A stretch of 64,000 nucleotides of DNA from Pirellulales bacterium (GTDB lineage Bacteria; Planctomycetota; Planctomycetia; Pirellulales; JALHPA01). The notes beneath the pieces were generated by a model. That model made no database searches. It was not told the DNA's origin and worked only from the letters and a program-made list of their open reading frames with translations. Location of the stretch: contig JANRLT010000065.1 of NCBI GenBank assembly GCA_033762255.1, forward strand, positions 124,001 through 188,000, in the 5' to 3' direction. Positions 34,545 to 43,548 of the stretch are shown piece after piece. Within the stretch, counting starts at the first letter, position 1. Every line of letters begins with the position of its first letter. A program made the translations under genes and the position numbers.

Positions 34545-34973
34545 TCAAGAACCAACCACGTTTAAAGAGCCAAATTCCAACCGCCGCGCGTTGCCCCATA
34601 ATTCTTCCAGGCCGTAATATTCGCGGGACGCATCATCAAACAGATGCACCACCACATCGCCAAAGTCGATCAGGCACCAGCCGCCGGTGGAGTACCCTTC
34701 GATTCCCAGTTTTTTTTCGCCTAGCGTCTCCGCGACCCCTTTTTCTATATCGTCGGCGATGGCGTGCAGTTGGCGAATACTGGAACCGCTGGCGATGACA
34801 AAAAAGTCAAAGACACTGGTGACCTCGCGCAGATCCAAAATCAAGATCTCCCGGGCACGATTATCATCGGCGATTTTAGCGGCCAGGAGCGCCAGTTGTC
34901 GGCTATGATCGGCCAAACCGACGCTCTGTTCTGGGTGTGAAGATAACGACAAGGCGCGTGTTGGTGCAGTCAT
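34545..34973 (-). CDS. rsfS: ribosomal silencing factor RsfS
   Basis: RsfS (YbeB/Iojap) binds ribosomal protein L14 and blocks subunit joining under poor nutrition. Motifs: AAKIADDNRAREILILDLREVTSVFDFFVI, GSSIRQLHAIADDIEKGV, EGYSTGGWCLIDFGDVVVHLFDDASREYYGLEELW. Start at the ATG at 34971-34973 (MTAPTRALS), 142 residues including about 30 non-conserved at the N-terminus. Usually next to nadD; here it stands alone. The 376 bp from here to bcp contain no recognised gene. Confidence 0.93.
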   Translation of the reverse strand: MTAPTRALSLSSHPEQSVGLADHSRQLALLAAKIADDNRAREILILDLREVTSVFDFFVIASGSSIRQLHAIADDIEKGVAETLGEKKLGIEGYSTGGWCLIDFGDVVVHLFDDASREYYGLEELWGNARRLEFGSLNVVGS

Positions 34974-35349
34974 GCGTATAAAGCGGCAGACCCCCCGCTG
35001 GGCAAAAGATTGAACAAAAGGGGGCAAGAGGAAATCCCCTTGCCAGGTAATTTCAATAATTATTCTAAGGTCCGGGGGGGCTTCTTGCCACGGATTTTTG
35101 ATTTTACCGCGCTAATTGCCTTTTTTTTGGGGATTTTTCGCCAGGGACAACTGGGAAAACTTTGTGTCGATCTGGTTAGAATGTCCGGGCAAGCATCCTT
35201 TTGGACCCAGTTCATTTTCCTGGCAATCCTTCCCTTCACACGCCCCCTCTGGTCAAAGACTTGTTAGTCGCTAGGGTATTGGCAGGTTTTGCGGTTGTGC
35301 GCCGCAAATAATGGCTTTTTTCCCTTCTGAAATACAAATAGGAATAAAC

Positions 35350-35832
35350 ATGTCCGATTGGTTGGAACCTGGCGTCAAAGCCCCCGATTTTACCCTGGCC
35401 GCGGATGACGGCTCCAAAGTCAAACTTAGCAGTTTCAAGGGACAGCCCGTGGTCCTTTATTTTTACCCCAAAGACGACACCCCCGGCTGTACCGTCGAAG
35501 CCTGCGCTTTTCGTGATCGCAAAAAAGAACTGGCCAAGGCCGGCGCCGTGGTGCTGGGGGTTAGCCCCGACGATACGGCCTCTCACGGCAAATTTCGCGA
35601 TAAGTATCAGCTCAATTTTCCCCTCTTGGCTGATCCTGACCACAAAGTGGCTGAAAAATACGGCGCCTGGCGGGAAAAAAACATGTACGGCAAAAAAAGC
35701 ATGGGTATTGCCCGATCGACGTATTTGATCGGTCCGGATGGCAAAATTGCCAAAGTCTGGAAAGCGGTCAAGGTGGACGGCCATGATCAACAAGTTTTGA
35801 CGGCCCTGGCGGAGTTAGCAGCCGAAACTTAG
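35350..35832 (+). CDS. bcp: peroxiredoxin (Bcp/PrxQ type)
   Basis: Thiol peroxidase that reduces hydrogen and organic peroxides. The peroxidatic cysteine is C47 and the resolving cysteine C52 in [13 protein letters not shown], the atypical 2-Cys pattern of Bcp. Start at the ATG at 35350 ([14 protein letters not shown]), 160 residues. The sequence [22 protein letters not shown] closes the thioredoxin fold. No signal peptide, so cytoplasmic. Single gene between rsfS (divergent) and a secreted glycine-rich protein. Confidence 0.94.
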   Translation: MSDWLEPGVKAPDFTLAADDGSKVKLSSFKGQPVVLYFYPKDDTPGCTVEACAFRDRKKELAKAGAVVLGVSPDDTASHGKFRDKYQLNFPLLADPDHKVAEKYGAWREKNMYGKKSMGIARSTYLIGPDGKIAKVWKAVKVDGHDQQVLTALAELAAET

Positions 35833-36206
35833 GCCAAATTCGCGTAAATTTAACCAAGTGATCTCTTTTCCCCGCACGGGACAGCTCCGCCAGGGGCGGG
35901 TATTGGCTGTTTCCCGGTTTTACCCGGCTGGATCAGGAACCCCCAAAAAGGGATAAGTTTTGCTGGTGAAATCCCGGAGGAACATCGTTTTTTGCTTGGT
36001 TTTTGCGTTTTGGTGAATTATTCTAAAGAAATTACCGCACCGCTGTCCGCCCTGGCGTTTGGCTTTCGCTGAGTGTGATGCGCGGCACGATAGCCACGGC
36101 CGTTAGGCCCGTGGAGTAGTGCGGCAACTTTTCTTTTTTGGAACAGAACGGTTCGTTTATTTTTCGCTGGCTCACAGTTGCCCGGCGAGCTTTTGGGAGA
36201 GTTTCG
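35833..36206. other. intergenic region bcp / glycine-rich protein gene
   Basis: 374 bp without a supported gene. It contains no strong terminator after bcp. GGGAGA about six bases before the ATG at 36207 is a good ribosome-binding site for the next gene. Confidence 0.45.
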
Positions 36207-37049
36207 ATGCGCGTATTCCCTATCTTTTTGAGTATGGCCCTGTGTGGGCTGCCAGCGTGGCTTTGCCAAGGTGCCAGCCCCGCAACATCCCCCTCGAACG
36301 CGACCAAGCCCGCGGCGACAACCCCCGCCGTCGAGGTGGAGTTGTTTAGCGGCATGTCGAACGGTCAGTTGGATGTGCAGATCATCCACACCGATCAATC
36401 GCGCGAAGCAAAAATTCGCATCAAGAACAATGGCAAGGACCCAGTCGCGGTCAGGCTGCCAGCCGTTTTTGGCGCGGTCCCTGTTCTGGCCCAGGGGGGG
36501 TTGGGGGGTGGCGGCATCGGTGGCGGCGGCGGTAACAATGGGGGTAATAACCAAAACCAAAATAGCGGCGGCGGAATCGGGGGGGGTGGCGGCATCGGTG
36601 GTGGCGGGGGTGGTGGCGGTATCTTTAATATCGCCCCTGAAAAAGTGGGAGAATTAAAAGTCGCCATGGTTTGCCTGAACCACGGGCTACGCGAGCCAAA
36701 TGCTTACATCAAGTATGAAATGAAGCCCCTGGCCGAAGTTAATTCCGATCCGCATTTAGAAAAAGTCTTGATCGCGCTTGCAAATGACAAAGTCAGTCAA
36801 CGCGTGGCGCAGGCCGCTACCTGGCATTTTGCCAATGACATGAGCTGGGAAGAACTGAACGCAAAGAAGATCAATCGCCTGGGCCGAGCGGATGACCCTT
36901 ACTACAAGCAGGGTGAATTGCAGGCCGCCGTGGCCTTTGCCAAAATCATCGAAAAAGCCGTCGCGGAAGAAGCCAAAACCCGCGCTAAAACCAAGTCCGC
37001 GGAATCCACCGACGAATCCACGACGGACGCCTCTATCAGTAAAAAGTAA
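36207..37049 (+). CDS. secreted protein with poly-glycine/asparagine linker
   Basis: 280 residues, unrecognised. A signal peptide covers residues 1-23 (MRVFPIFLSMALCGLPAWLC then QG). A short domain (about 40-95) with VEVELFSGMSNGQLDVQIIH and IRIKNNGKDPVAVRLPAVFG looks like an immunoglobulin-type beta sandwich. Residues about 97-140 are a linker of G, N and Q (GGGGIGGGGGNNGGNNQNQN). The C-terminal domain (VCLNHGLREPNAYIKYEMKP) is helical and ends in a K/A/E/S/T-rich tail. The start has GGGAGA six bases upstream. It is terminated by a strong hairpin at 37.1 kb. Probably located outside the cytoplasmic membrane. Confidence 0.8.
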   Translation: MRVFPIFLSMALCGLPAWLCQGASPATSPSNATKPAATTPAVEVELFSGMSNGQLDVQIIHTDQSREAKIRIKNNGKDPVAVRLPAVFGAVPVLAQGGLGGGGIGGGGGNNGGNNQNQNSGGGIGGGGGIGGGGGGGGIFNIAPEKVGELKVAMVCLNHGLREPNAYIKYEMKPLAEVNSDPHLEKVLIALANDKVSQRVAQAATWHFANDMSWEELNAKKINRLGRADDPYYKQGELQAAVAFAKIIEKAVAEEAKTRAKTKSAESTDESTTDASISKK

Positions 37050-37102
37050 ACGCCGCGCAACGCACGGCAAAGTGTTGCAGGAAACTGACGCACTAATCAA
37101 AC

Positions 37103-37137
37103 AAAAACGCCCCGGAGACATCCGGGGCGTTTTTTTA
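37103..37137 (+). terminator. intrinsic terminator after the glycine-rich protein gene
   Basis: AACGCCCCGGA (37106-37116), loop gaca, TCCGGGGCGTT (37121-37131) then a run of T to 37136. Perfect 11-bp stem, 57 bp after the stop codon. The A run before the stem means it can also work on the minus strand. Confidence 0.92.
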
Positions 37138-37226
37138 TGGGCCTGATAAGCAACGCACTGCTGAAATTGGACCAAAGTCAATTATTTGATCTTGCTATCG
37201 CCAAACTCGGCTGCCACGTCCCACCA

Positions 37227-38330
37227 TTAGGCTACCGCCTGCCCGGGGAATGGCTTTGTCACTGATTCCCTTACTCCAGGCGTGGTTAGTTTTCCCACGC
37301 ACATCCCGCAACCCAAGGCGACGACGGAACTCCATTGGGCACCCCAATATTGATTGATCGGCATACCAATGCAGCCAAAAGCCAGCAAATAGATGACCCC
37401 CGTGGCCGCCACCCGTAGTTCCCACGACTCCCGCGCCAGCGACCACCCCCGGGCGGCAACGGTCAGCACGACCGCGCTCAACCATTGCGGCTGGACCAAC
37501 AACCAAACATTCATTTGCACCAGGGAAATCACAAACGCCGCCCCGCCAAACGCCAGCCAGCCTTGGCTATGGGCCGTGGCATGGGGTGTTATTCTCGGCA
37601 GCACCATTTGTAAATGCGCCGCATAAAACAACACATACAAAATCAAAATCGTGACCCATGCGGCTAATTCTCCGCGGCGGCGTTCTTTGGCGGCAAAAAA
37701 CAGACAAACGAGCACGTACGGGGCGGCCAGTTCACGAAAAAACAGGGCCATTCCCCCCGCCGCCACTGCTGTGACAGGCCGCTGGCAACCATAAGCCGCC
37801 AAGGATAAGCCGACTAAGATTCCTGACCAAACTTCAGGAAGCAAGTATGCGGTTTCCAGCATCACGGGTAAGACGCAACCGATTAAAAGGCCCAGACCCG
37901 TTCCCGCCGCCAGCAATCCTCCTCGTTGATATAACGCCTGGCCGGCAAAGCTCAATAGCAATACGCCCAGGCAAACTAGCAATAACCTTCCCCCTGTTTG
38001 TCCCACCAGGGCAATCACCGCCATGGGAAAAGGGGTGCGCCAGTTGAACACACTTTTTGTGGGATAACCACGGGAGACAAGTTCGGCGGCGGCGGCATCG
38101 TAGAAATTTTCTCCAGCTTGCATACGGGCGATTTCCGCAGCGTACAGGGCTGGATCTCCTTCGCCGGAACGCGTCACCGTGGCAAAACCACTGGCCCAGG
38201 GAGATACCGTAATCAACACCAAAAGCAAACCCAGGATCATCCAACACCACTCGTGGCACCATTCGGGGGAGCAGGTGAACTGCATCTGCAAAAGAGTTGC
38301 AGTCGGAGTTGTGGCGGAGCGGGAATTCAT
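37227..38330 (-). CDS. polytopic membrane protein, GT-C-like
   Basis: 367 residues with about nine hydrophobic segments (first at about 30-48, GLLLVLITVSPW). The first loop holds GDPALYAAEIARMQAGENFY and GYPTKSVFNWRTPFPM, a pattern like the first external loop of GT-C glycosyltransferases (acidic motif, then FNWRTP). No clear catalytic assignment can be made. Single gene between two convergent/divergent neighbours; the ATG at 38328-38330 is the only reasonable start. A role in cell-surface glycan synthesis is a guess from topology. Confidence 0.75.
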   Translation of the reverse strand: MNSRSATTPTATLLQMQFTCSPEWCHEWCWMILGLLLVLITVSPWASGFATVTRSGEGDPALYAAEIARMQAGENFYDAAAAELVSRGYPTKSVFNWRTPFPMAVIALVGQTGGRLLLVCLGVLLLSFAGQALYQRGGLLAAGTGLGLLIGCVLPVMLETAYLLPEVWSGILVGLSLAAYGCQRPVTAVAAGGMALFFRELAAPYVLVCLFFAAKERRRGELAAWVTILILYVLFYAAHLQMVLPRITPHATAHSQGWLAFGGAAFVISLVQMNVWLLVQPQWLSAVVLTVAARGWSLARESWELRVAATGVIYLLAFGCIGMPINQYWGAQWSSVVALGCGMCVGKLTTPGVRESVTKPFPGQAVA

Positions 38331-38661
38331 ATTTAGTCAACAGGAAAGCTTGGTTTATGGCCACTCAAGTGTAGCTTATGCCGGGAACCGCATGATTTTG
38401 GCGGGTAGCCAGCTAGAGAGAGCCAGAGTTGGCCCCAGTTGCAGCACATTTGTGGAAAAAAACGGGTTAACCGAGTTTGCGGGAATTTATGGAAAGGCAT
38501 TGGCAAAGAGCGCAGCACACCTGCGGGCATCCGCATAAACTAACTAGCGTCAAGGGGTATTCCGCAATATTTACTAGGCGCATTAACAGGTGATTCAACC
38601 GAGACGATAAAAACGGAGCTAGCACTCTTTTTTTGTCTTGCCGAGTCGCGCCTTGCGTTCT
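38331..38661. other. intergenic region upstream of the hybrid kinase gene
   Basis: About 330 bp with no gene recognised. A small dyad tgcgg-gcat-ccgca is at about 38521-38534. Promoters for the divergent membrane protein and kinase genes are expected here. Confidence 0.45.
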
Positions 38662-41598
38662 ATGTCAACAATATTTGCTCGTGCAATATCCTATGCAAAA
38701 GCAGATCCCGTCCCCTGGCTATGCCTGGCGGTGCTTTTATCAATTGGTGGCTATGCGTTGTGGGATTGGCGACTGTTGGCCGGTGATGCCATCCCGTTGT
38801 TAATTATGGTTGGGGGAGCGGTGGTAGTGGGATGGATGGCCATTACCGCTAGCGTGAGTCGCATTTCCGGCTATGCGCGACAAACCCACGCCAATTTCGA
38901 GCGGTTGCAATCACAATTGAGTTCCCTCATCACCGCCGTGCCAAATGGAATGTTGTTGATTGACGAGTGGCAAATAATCTGCCATGCCAATCCCGCGGCT
39001 GAACGAATTTTTGGGTATCAAACAGGCGAAATGTTGGGGCTAAAAGCTCGGGAGCTATTTTTGGTGCCGCCGTGGCAAGAAGGAGCGGTGAAATTCCCGG
39101 CACGCAAAGATCAAACCCCGCTGGGAACATTATGCCAAGAACGGGATGTGCGGGGGGTGCGCCAAGATGGCGGAATCCTCTTGCTGGATGTTTCGCTAAC
39201 GGCAGTTCCCACGCCCGGTCCGGCACGCTTGTTGATGACCGTCACGGATATAAGCTATCGTACGACGATGGAGCGAGAACTGACGTCCCACGCGCAAGAA
39301 TTAGCAAGACAAAACCGGATACTCGAGGAAAGCGGCGAACGGATGCGAACGTTGCTGGAAGGGACGGATGTAATCGTCTGGGAATATGATCCCGCCAACG
39401 AATGCTTTTTGTATGTGTCGCCGCAAGCGGAAAAATGGGGGTATCCCCTGTCCAACTGGCTGAAACCTGGCTTTTGGGCCAAGACCCTGCATCCCGCCGA
39501 TCGCGAGGATGCCATGAATAGTTGTAAAAAAGAGACCCTGGCCGGCCGGGACCATCGCATTCAGTATCGCATGCTATCCGCCCGGGACGAAATCATCTGG
39601 ATTGATGATATCATCTCGGTAAAGCGGCAAGCCAATGGCAAATTGATCTTGCGGGGTGTCATGATTGACATCACGGAACGACGCAACTTAGAAGAACGGC
39701 TGGTGGAACAAACAGCGCAATTGCAAACCCTTTCGCGCGTGAAAGTAAATTTTATCCAAGGCGGGGATCCGATCGCGGTCTTTAGCGAGTTATTAAACGA
39801 GACCTTGCGCGAAACCCTCAGTGAATATGGGTTTATTACCGAAGTGCGGTACTCCCCTGATAATCAGCCGTATCTGTCTACCATTGCCTTTGCGGATATC
39901 TCGTGGAATCAGGCCGCTGCCGCATTCCTGCGCTCGCGCGGGAACCAAGAGTTGGAATTAAAGAATCTGCGAACGCTGTTTGGCGTGGTGCTGACCACGC
40001 GCGAGGTAGTATTAAGCAACCATCCCCAGACGGATCCACGGCGGGGAGGATTACCACCAGGCCATCCCGTGTTGGACTCATTTTTGGGGATTCCGCTCTT
40101 AAACGGGGATGAATTGGTGGGAATGATCGGGTTGGCGAATCGGCCCGGAGGCTACACGCTGGATCTCCTGGCGGGGCTAGAGCCGTTATTAGTCACCAGC
40201 GCGCAATTAATTAGCGCCTGGAAAATTGAATGCCAACGACGCGAAGCCGAGGAACAGCTTCGCCAGACCTTGCAAGATTTGCACGCCCAACAATCCCGCG
40301 TGGAAGAATACGCGCGCCAGTTGCAGCGTAATAACCAATTGCTAGAAGAAGCCCGCGACGCGGCCGAGTCCGCCAATCGCAGCAAAAGCGAATTTTTAGC
40401 TAATATGAGCCACGAAATCCGCACACCAATGACCGCCATTGTGGGGTTCGCGGACTTACTGTTGGAAGAAGGGGATTTGCGAAGAGCGCCGGAACTGCGC
40501 ATCAATGCCGTGCGCACCATTCAGCGCAATTGCGACCATTTGCTGGGAATTATCAACGATATCTTAGACTTGTCAAAAATCGAATCCGGCAAAATGGCGG
40601 TGGAAATGTTGAGTTGCGCGCCCGTGGACATTATCGAGGAAGTACTCTCCACGATGCGCGTGCGGGCCAATTCCAAACAGATCAACCTGGTTTTGCAGTA
40701 CCAATCTAAAATTCCCGCCCGGATTACAACCGATCCCATGCGTTTGCGGCAAATTCTAGTCAATTTGGTGGGTAATGCCATTAAATTCACCAACCAAGGA
40801 AGTGTCACCTTGTCCGTGCGATTGTTGGACCAGATTCCTCCCGCCCTACAGTTTGATGTCGTGGATACCGGCATCGGCATGAGTATGGAGCAGCAAGCGG
40901 AAGTCTTTAAACCTTTTTCGCAGGGGGATACATCCGTAACGCGCCGCTTTGGAGGCACGGGACTGGGGTTATGTATCAGCAAACGGCTGGCCCAATGCCT
41001 GCAGGGAGACATCACCATCGTGGAATCCGAGCCGGGAAAAGGGACGCGTTTTCGGGCTATCATTGGCACCGGTCCATTAGAACAGACATGGTTGATATGG
41101 CCGCCCCATGCGAATGAAGAATTAGAGACGGATAATGTCTTTATACCCGCCAAGGAAGCCGACTTGCCCCTGGCGAATCGCTTTATTTTGTTAGCGGAGG
41201 ACGGCCCCGACAATCAACGGTTGATTTCGTTTTTGTTACGCAAAGCGGGAGCCACGGTCACGGTGGTGGAAAACGGGGAAATGGCCGTACAGTCGGCCTT
41301 GGAAGCGCGTGACAGAGGCACACCCTACGATGTAATTCTAATGGATATGCAGATGCCCCTGCTGGATGGCTACGGAGCGGCGGCCCTGCTGCGGGCCAAG
41401 GAATATACTGGCAAAATTATCGCCTTAACCGCTCATGCCATGGCCGGCGACCGCGAAAAATGCTTGGCGGCCGGCTGCGATAGTTACACCACTAAGCCTG
41501 TTAATCGCGAACGACTTATTTCGGAAATTATGTCGCAGCTATCCCTTCAACCCGATTCCGCCAGTTGGGACGCGGCCAACCCATCCCTCGCGCACTAA
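38662..41598 (+). CDS. hybrid sensor histidine kinase (PAS-PAS-GAF-HisKA-HATPase-REC)
   Basis: Membrane-bound phosphorelay sensor of 978 residues. Two membrane segments near residues 19-38 and 46-66, then PAS (about 80-200, [20 protein letters not shown]), PAS with PAC (about 225-345), a GAF domain (about 360-520), a short coiled coil, HisKA with H584 in [13 protein letters not shown], HATPase with [15 protein letters not shown] and GGTGLGL, and a receiver with phospho-acceptor D895 in VILMDMQMP and KPVN. No Hpt domain or output partner is adjacent. Start: the ATG at 38662 is preferred over a TTG at 38638; neither has a Shine-Dalgarno sequence. Its stop codon overlaps that of the convergent next gene. 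Confidence 0.92.
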   Translation: MSTIFARAISYAKADPVPWLCLAVLLSIGGYALWDWRLLAGDAIPLLIMVGGAVVVGWMAITASVSRISGYARQTHANFERLQSQLSSLITAVPNGMLLIDEWQIICHANPAAERIFGYQTGEMLGLKARELFLVPPWQEGAVKFPARKDQTPLGTLCQERDVRGVRQDGGILLLDVSLTAVPTPGPARLLMTVTDISYRTTMERELTSHAQELARQNRILEESGERMRTLLEGTDVIVWEYDPANECFLYVSPQAEKWGYPLSNWLKPGFWAKTLHPADREDAMNSCKKETLAGRDHRIQYRMLSARDEIIWIDDIISVKRQANGKLILRGVMIDITERRNLEERLVEQTAQLQTLSRVKVNFIQGGDPIAVFSELLNETLRETLSEYGFITEVRYSPDNQPYLSTIAFADISWNQAAAAFLRSRGNQELELKNLRTLFGVVLTTREVVLSNHPQTDPRRGGLPPGHPVLDSFLGIPLLNGDELVGMIGLANRPGGYTLDLLAGLEPLLVTSAQLISAWKIECQRREAEEQLRQTLQDLHAQQSRVEEYARQLQRNNQLLEEARDAAESANRSKSEFLANMSHEIRTPMTAIVGFADLLLEEGDLRRAPELRINAVRTIQRNCDHLLGIINDILDLSKIESGKMAVEMLSCAPVDIIEEVLSTMRVRANSKQINLVLQYQSKIPARITTDPMRLRQILVNLVGNAIKFTNQGSVTLSVRLLDQIPPALQFDVVDTGIGMSMEQQAEVFKPFSQGDTSVTRRFGGTGLGLCISKRLAQCLQGDITIVESEPGKGTRFRAIIGTGPLEQTWLIWPPHANEELETDNVFIPAKEADLPLANRFILLAEDGPDNQRLISFLLRKAGATVTVVENGEMAVQSALEARDRGTPYDVILMDMQMPLLDGYGAAALLRAKEYTGKIIALTAHAMAGDREKCLAAGCDSYTTKPVNRERLISEIMSQLSLQPDSASWDAANPSLAH

Positions 41599-42104
41599 GG
41601 CCGCGGGCCGACCGCCGCCTGGCGAATCGCTTTTTGCAATTGTCGCCGCCAACGGCTGCCGACCATTCCACAGGCATACGCTAAAAAAAGGGTGAGGACC
41701 ACCATTCCGCCACACCAAGGAAGCGCGGAACCTCGAATCTCCGTCAAATCCCAAAAGAGCTGCTTCTCGGCGGGAGTCACCAGGCAAACGGCAAAGATCG
41801 CTCCATACGCGGTCGCCAAGATGGCATAAGCGACCATCGAGATTCTCAGAGTCGTCCAGTCGGGAATAGTCAACTGCCAAATGGCCAACCCCAACTGCCA
41901 CAAACCCACCAACATCACAACCCGGGCATACTGCGGGGCAAACCCGCTGCCGGTATGAACCAAGCCCGGTAATAGTGACAACAACCCCAGGCTGCACATT
42001 CCCGCGACGAGCCACAGAACGGCACGTTCTTGGCGGGGCGTGGTGAACGCTCCGCCGGAATGAAACGGCGCAAGTTTGGGGGAATTAGCCATGATGTGTC
42101 TCAT
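41595..42104 (-). CDS. small four-helix membrane protein
   Basis: 169 residues with four hydrophobic segments (about 29-49, 60-80, 88-108 and 127-147) and a basic C-terminus ([13 protein letters not shown]). Unrecognised; the sequence [20 protein letters not shown] resembles uncharacterised planctomycete membrane proteins. Two starts possible, ATG at 42104 or 42092 (MANSPKL). Its last 4 bp overlap the 3' end of the hybrid kinase gene on the other strand. Confidence 0.7.
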   Translation of the reverse strand: MRHIMANSPKLAPFHSGGAFTTPRQERAVLWLVAGMCSLGLLSLLPGLVHTGSGFAPQYARVVMLVGLWQLGLAIWQLTIPDWTTLRISMVAYAILATAYGAIFAVCLVTPAEKQLFWDLTEIRGSALPWCGGMVVLTLFLAYACGMVGSRWRRQLQKAIRQAAVGPRP

Positions 42105-42417
42105 ACAGGCGCGTCGGATATTGGCAGGCTAAAACAATTTTTTCGGGTGTTCTTTGGGAACGGCGTTCTAACTGGCCAGACCAGCAAGTTCCAACACGCG
42201 AGCTTGGGTTGTTTTCGCCGCTGCCAAGTGTTAGTCTGCATGCACGACTTCGCGCGGTCAAGCTGGCCCCGTCGCCCGACCCGACGTCAATTTCGCTGGA
42301 TTTCGGCCAAATTTCCGGGTTTTTACCGGGGATGCCTAACGACCGGATATTGCCTCATCATTTTCTCACAATTTATGGCTAAAATCCACATTTTGCCGCT
42401 AACCCTGTTGTAAAGAT
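42105..42417. other. intergenic region upstream of pstS
   Basis: 313 bp, no gene recognised. It should carry the promoter of the pst operon. I looked for a PhoB-type box (CTGTCAT repeats with 4-bp spacing) and a PhoP-type TTAACA pair and saw no convincing copy. Confidence 0.45.
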
Positions 42418-43479
42418 ATGCCATATCCGTTGAACACAATACATCGGCTGACACGGTTGATGCTGGCTTCGCTGGGATTTTGCCTGCTGGCCGGTTGCTC
42501 TCCCTCCCCGCCCGTTGGAACCGGGACCGCCCCTACCCAGTCCACCCCCGCGACCACCGCCGAACATGCGTCCCAATTGGAAGAACTTGCTCCCTATAAA
42601 AAAGGGACCGAAGAACTGTCCGGCGATTTTATTAGCAAAGGCTCGGACAGCATGTCCCAATTGATGGGATTTTGGACGGAAGAATTTCGCAAAATCCATC
42701 CTGGCATTCGAGTTCAATTGGAACACAAGGGGTCCAGCGACACGCCCAAGGCCCTCGCGCTCAATCAGGCGACCTTTGGTTCGATGAGCCGCGATTGGAA
42801 GCCAGAGGAAATCACCGCTTTTGAAAAAGCGCATGGCTATCAGCCCACCACCATCAAGACCAGCATTGATATGCTGTCGGTCTTTGTGCATCCCGATAAT
42901 CCCCTGACCGGCCTAAGCCTGCCCGAACTGGACGCCATTTTTTCCAGCGAACGCAAAGGTGGCTTTCCCACCGATGTGAAGACCTGGGGCGATCTGGGCG
43001 TCACCGGCGAATACGCCGACAAACCGATTAAGCTGTATTCCCGGGATTCGGCGTCGGGAACGTATTTGTTTTTTAAGGAACGGGCCTTGTTTAACGGCAC
43101 GTACAAGTCCTCCACCAACGAAAACGTGGGGAGCGCCGCCGTCATTCAGTCCGTGGCGGAGGACCGCTATGGGATCGGGTATTGCGGCGTGGGCTACACC
43201 CAAAACGCCGCGGTCAAGGTGCTGCCGCTGAGCATGGAACCAGGGGGCAAAAAAATCCCCCCGAACGTGGATCACGCCTATGACAATTCCTACCCCCTCT
43301 GCCGATTTTTGTATCTCAGCATCAACCAAGAACCGGGCAAGCCCGTGGTTCCGCTCAAACGCGAGTTTTTAAAGTTTGTTTTATCCCGCGATGGCCAAGC
43401 ACTGGTGGGGAAGGAAGGCTACATCCCCCTCAATGCCGACCAGGTCCAGGAAGAACTCACGAAGCTGCAACTCCCTTAA
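42418..43479 (+). CDS. pstS: phosphate-binding lipoprotein of the Pst transporter
   Basis: Periplasmic-side phosphate receptor. Signal peptide with lipobox LLAGC, lipid-modified C27, then a flexible P/T/A linker to about residue 60. Phosphate-binding segments: SKGSDSMSQLM, FGSMSRDWKPEE (TGDSSRxxxxxE-like), LYSRDSASGTYLFFKE. 353 residues. First gene of a pstSCAB-phoU operon on the plus strand. The ATG at 42418 lacks a clear ribosome site; an internal ATG at 42460 would shorten the signal peptide. Confidence 0.93.
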   Translation: MPYPLNTIHRLTRLMLASLGFCLLAGCSPSPPVGTGTAPTQSTPATTAEHASQLEELAPYKKGTEELSGDFISKGSDSMSQLMGFWTEEFRKIHPGIRVQLEHKGSSDTPKALALNQATFGSMSRDWKPEEITAFEKAHGYQPTTIKTSIDMLSVFVHPDNPLTGLSLPELDAIFSSERKGGFPTDVKTWGDLGVTGEYADKPIKLYSRDSASGTYLFFKERALFNGTYKSSTNENVGSAAVIQSVAEDRYGIGYCGVGYTQNAAVKVLPLSMEPGGKKIPPNVDHAYDNSYPLCRFLYLSINQEPGKPVVPLKREFLKFVLSRDGQALVGKEGYIPLNADQVQEELTKLQLP

Positions 43480-43548
43480 TTTGATCTTATCCGGGTTTGC
43501 CGGGACTGTCCGCGTGTTGGACATGAGTCACTCGCCGCCGCTTGTTGT

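Noticed and set aside
36395-36667. Proline-rich open frame antisense to the glycine-rich gene
   Set aside because: It is the complement of the GGN codon run in a clearly coding region with signal peptide and ribosome site on the plus strand.
42105-42417. Pho box upstream of pstS
   Set aside because: Neither PhoB-type nor PhoP-type repeats with correct spacing could be found by eye.
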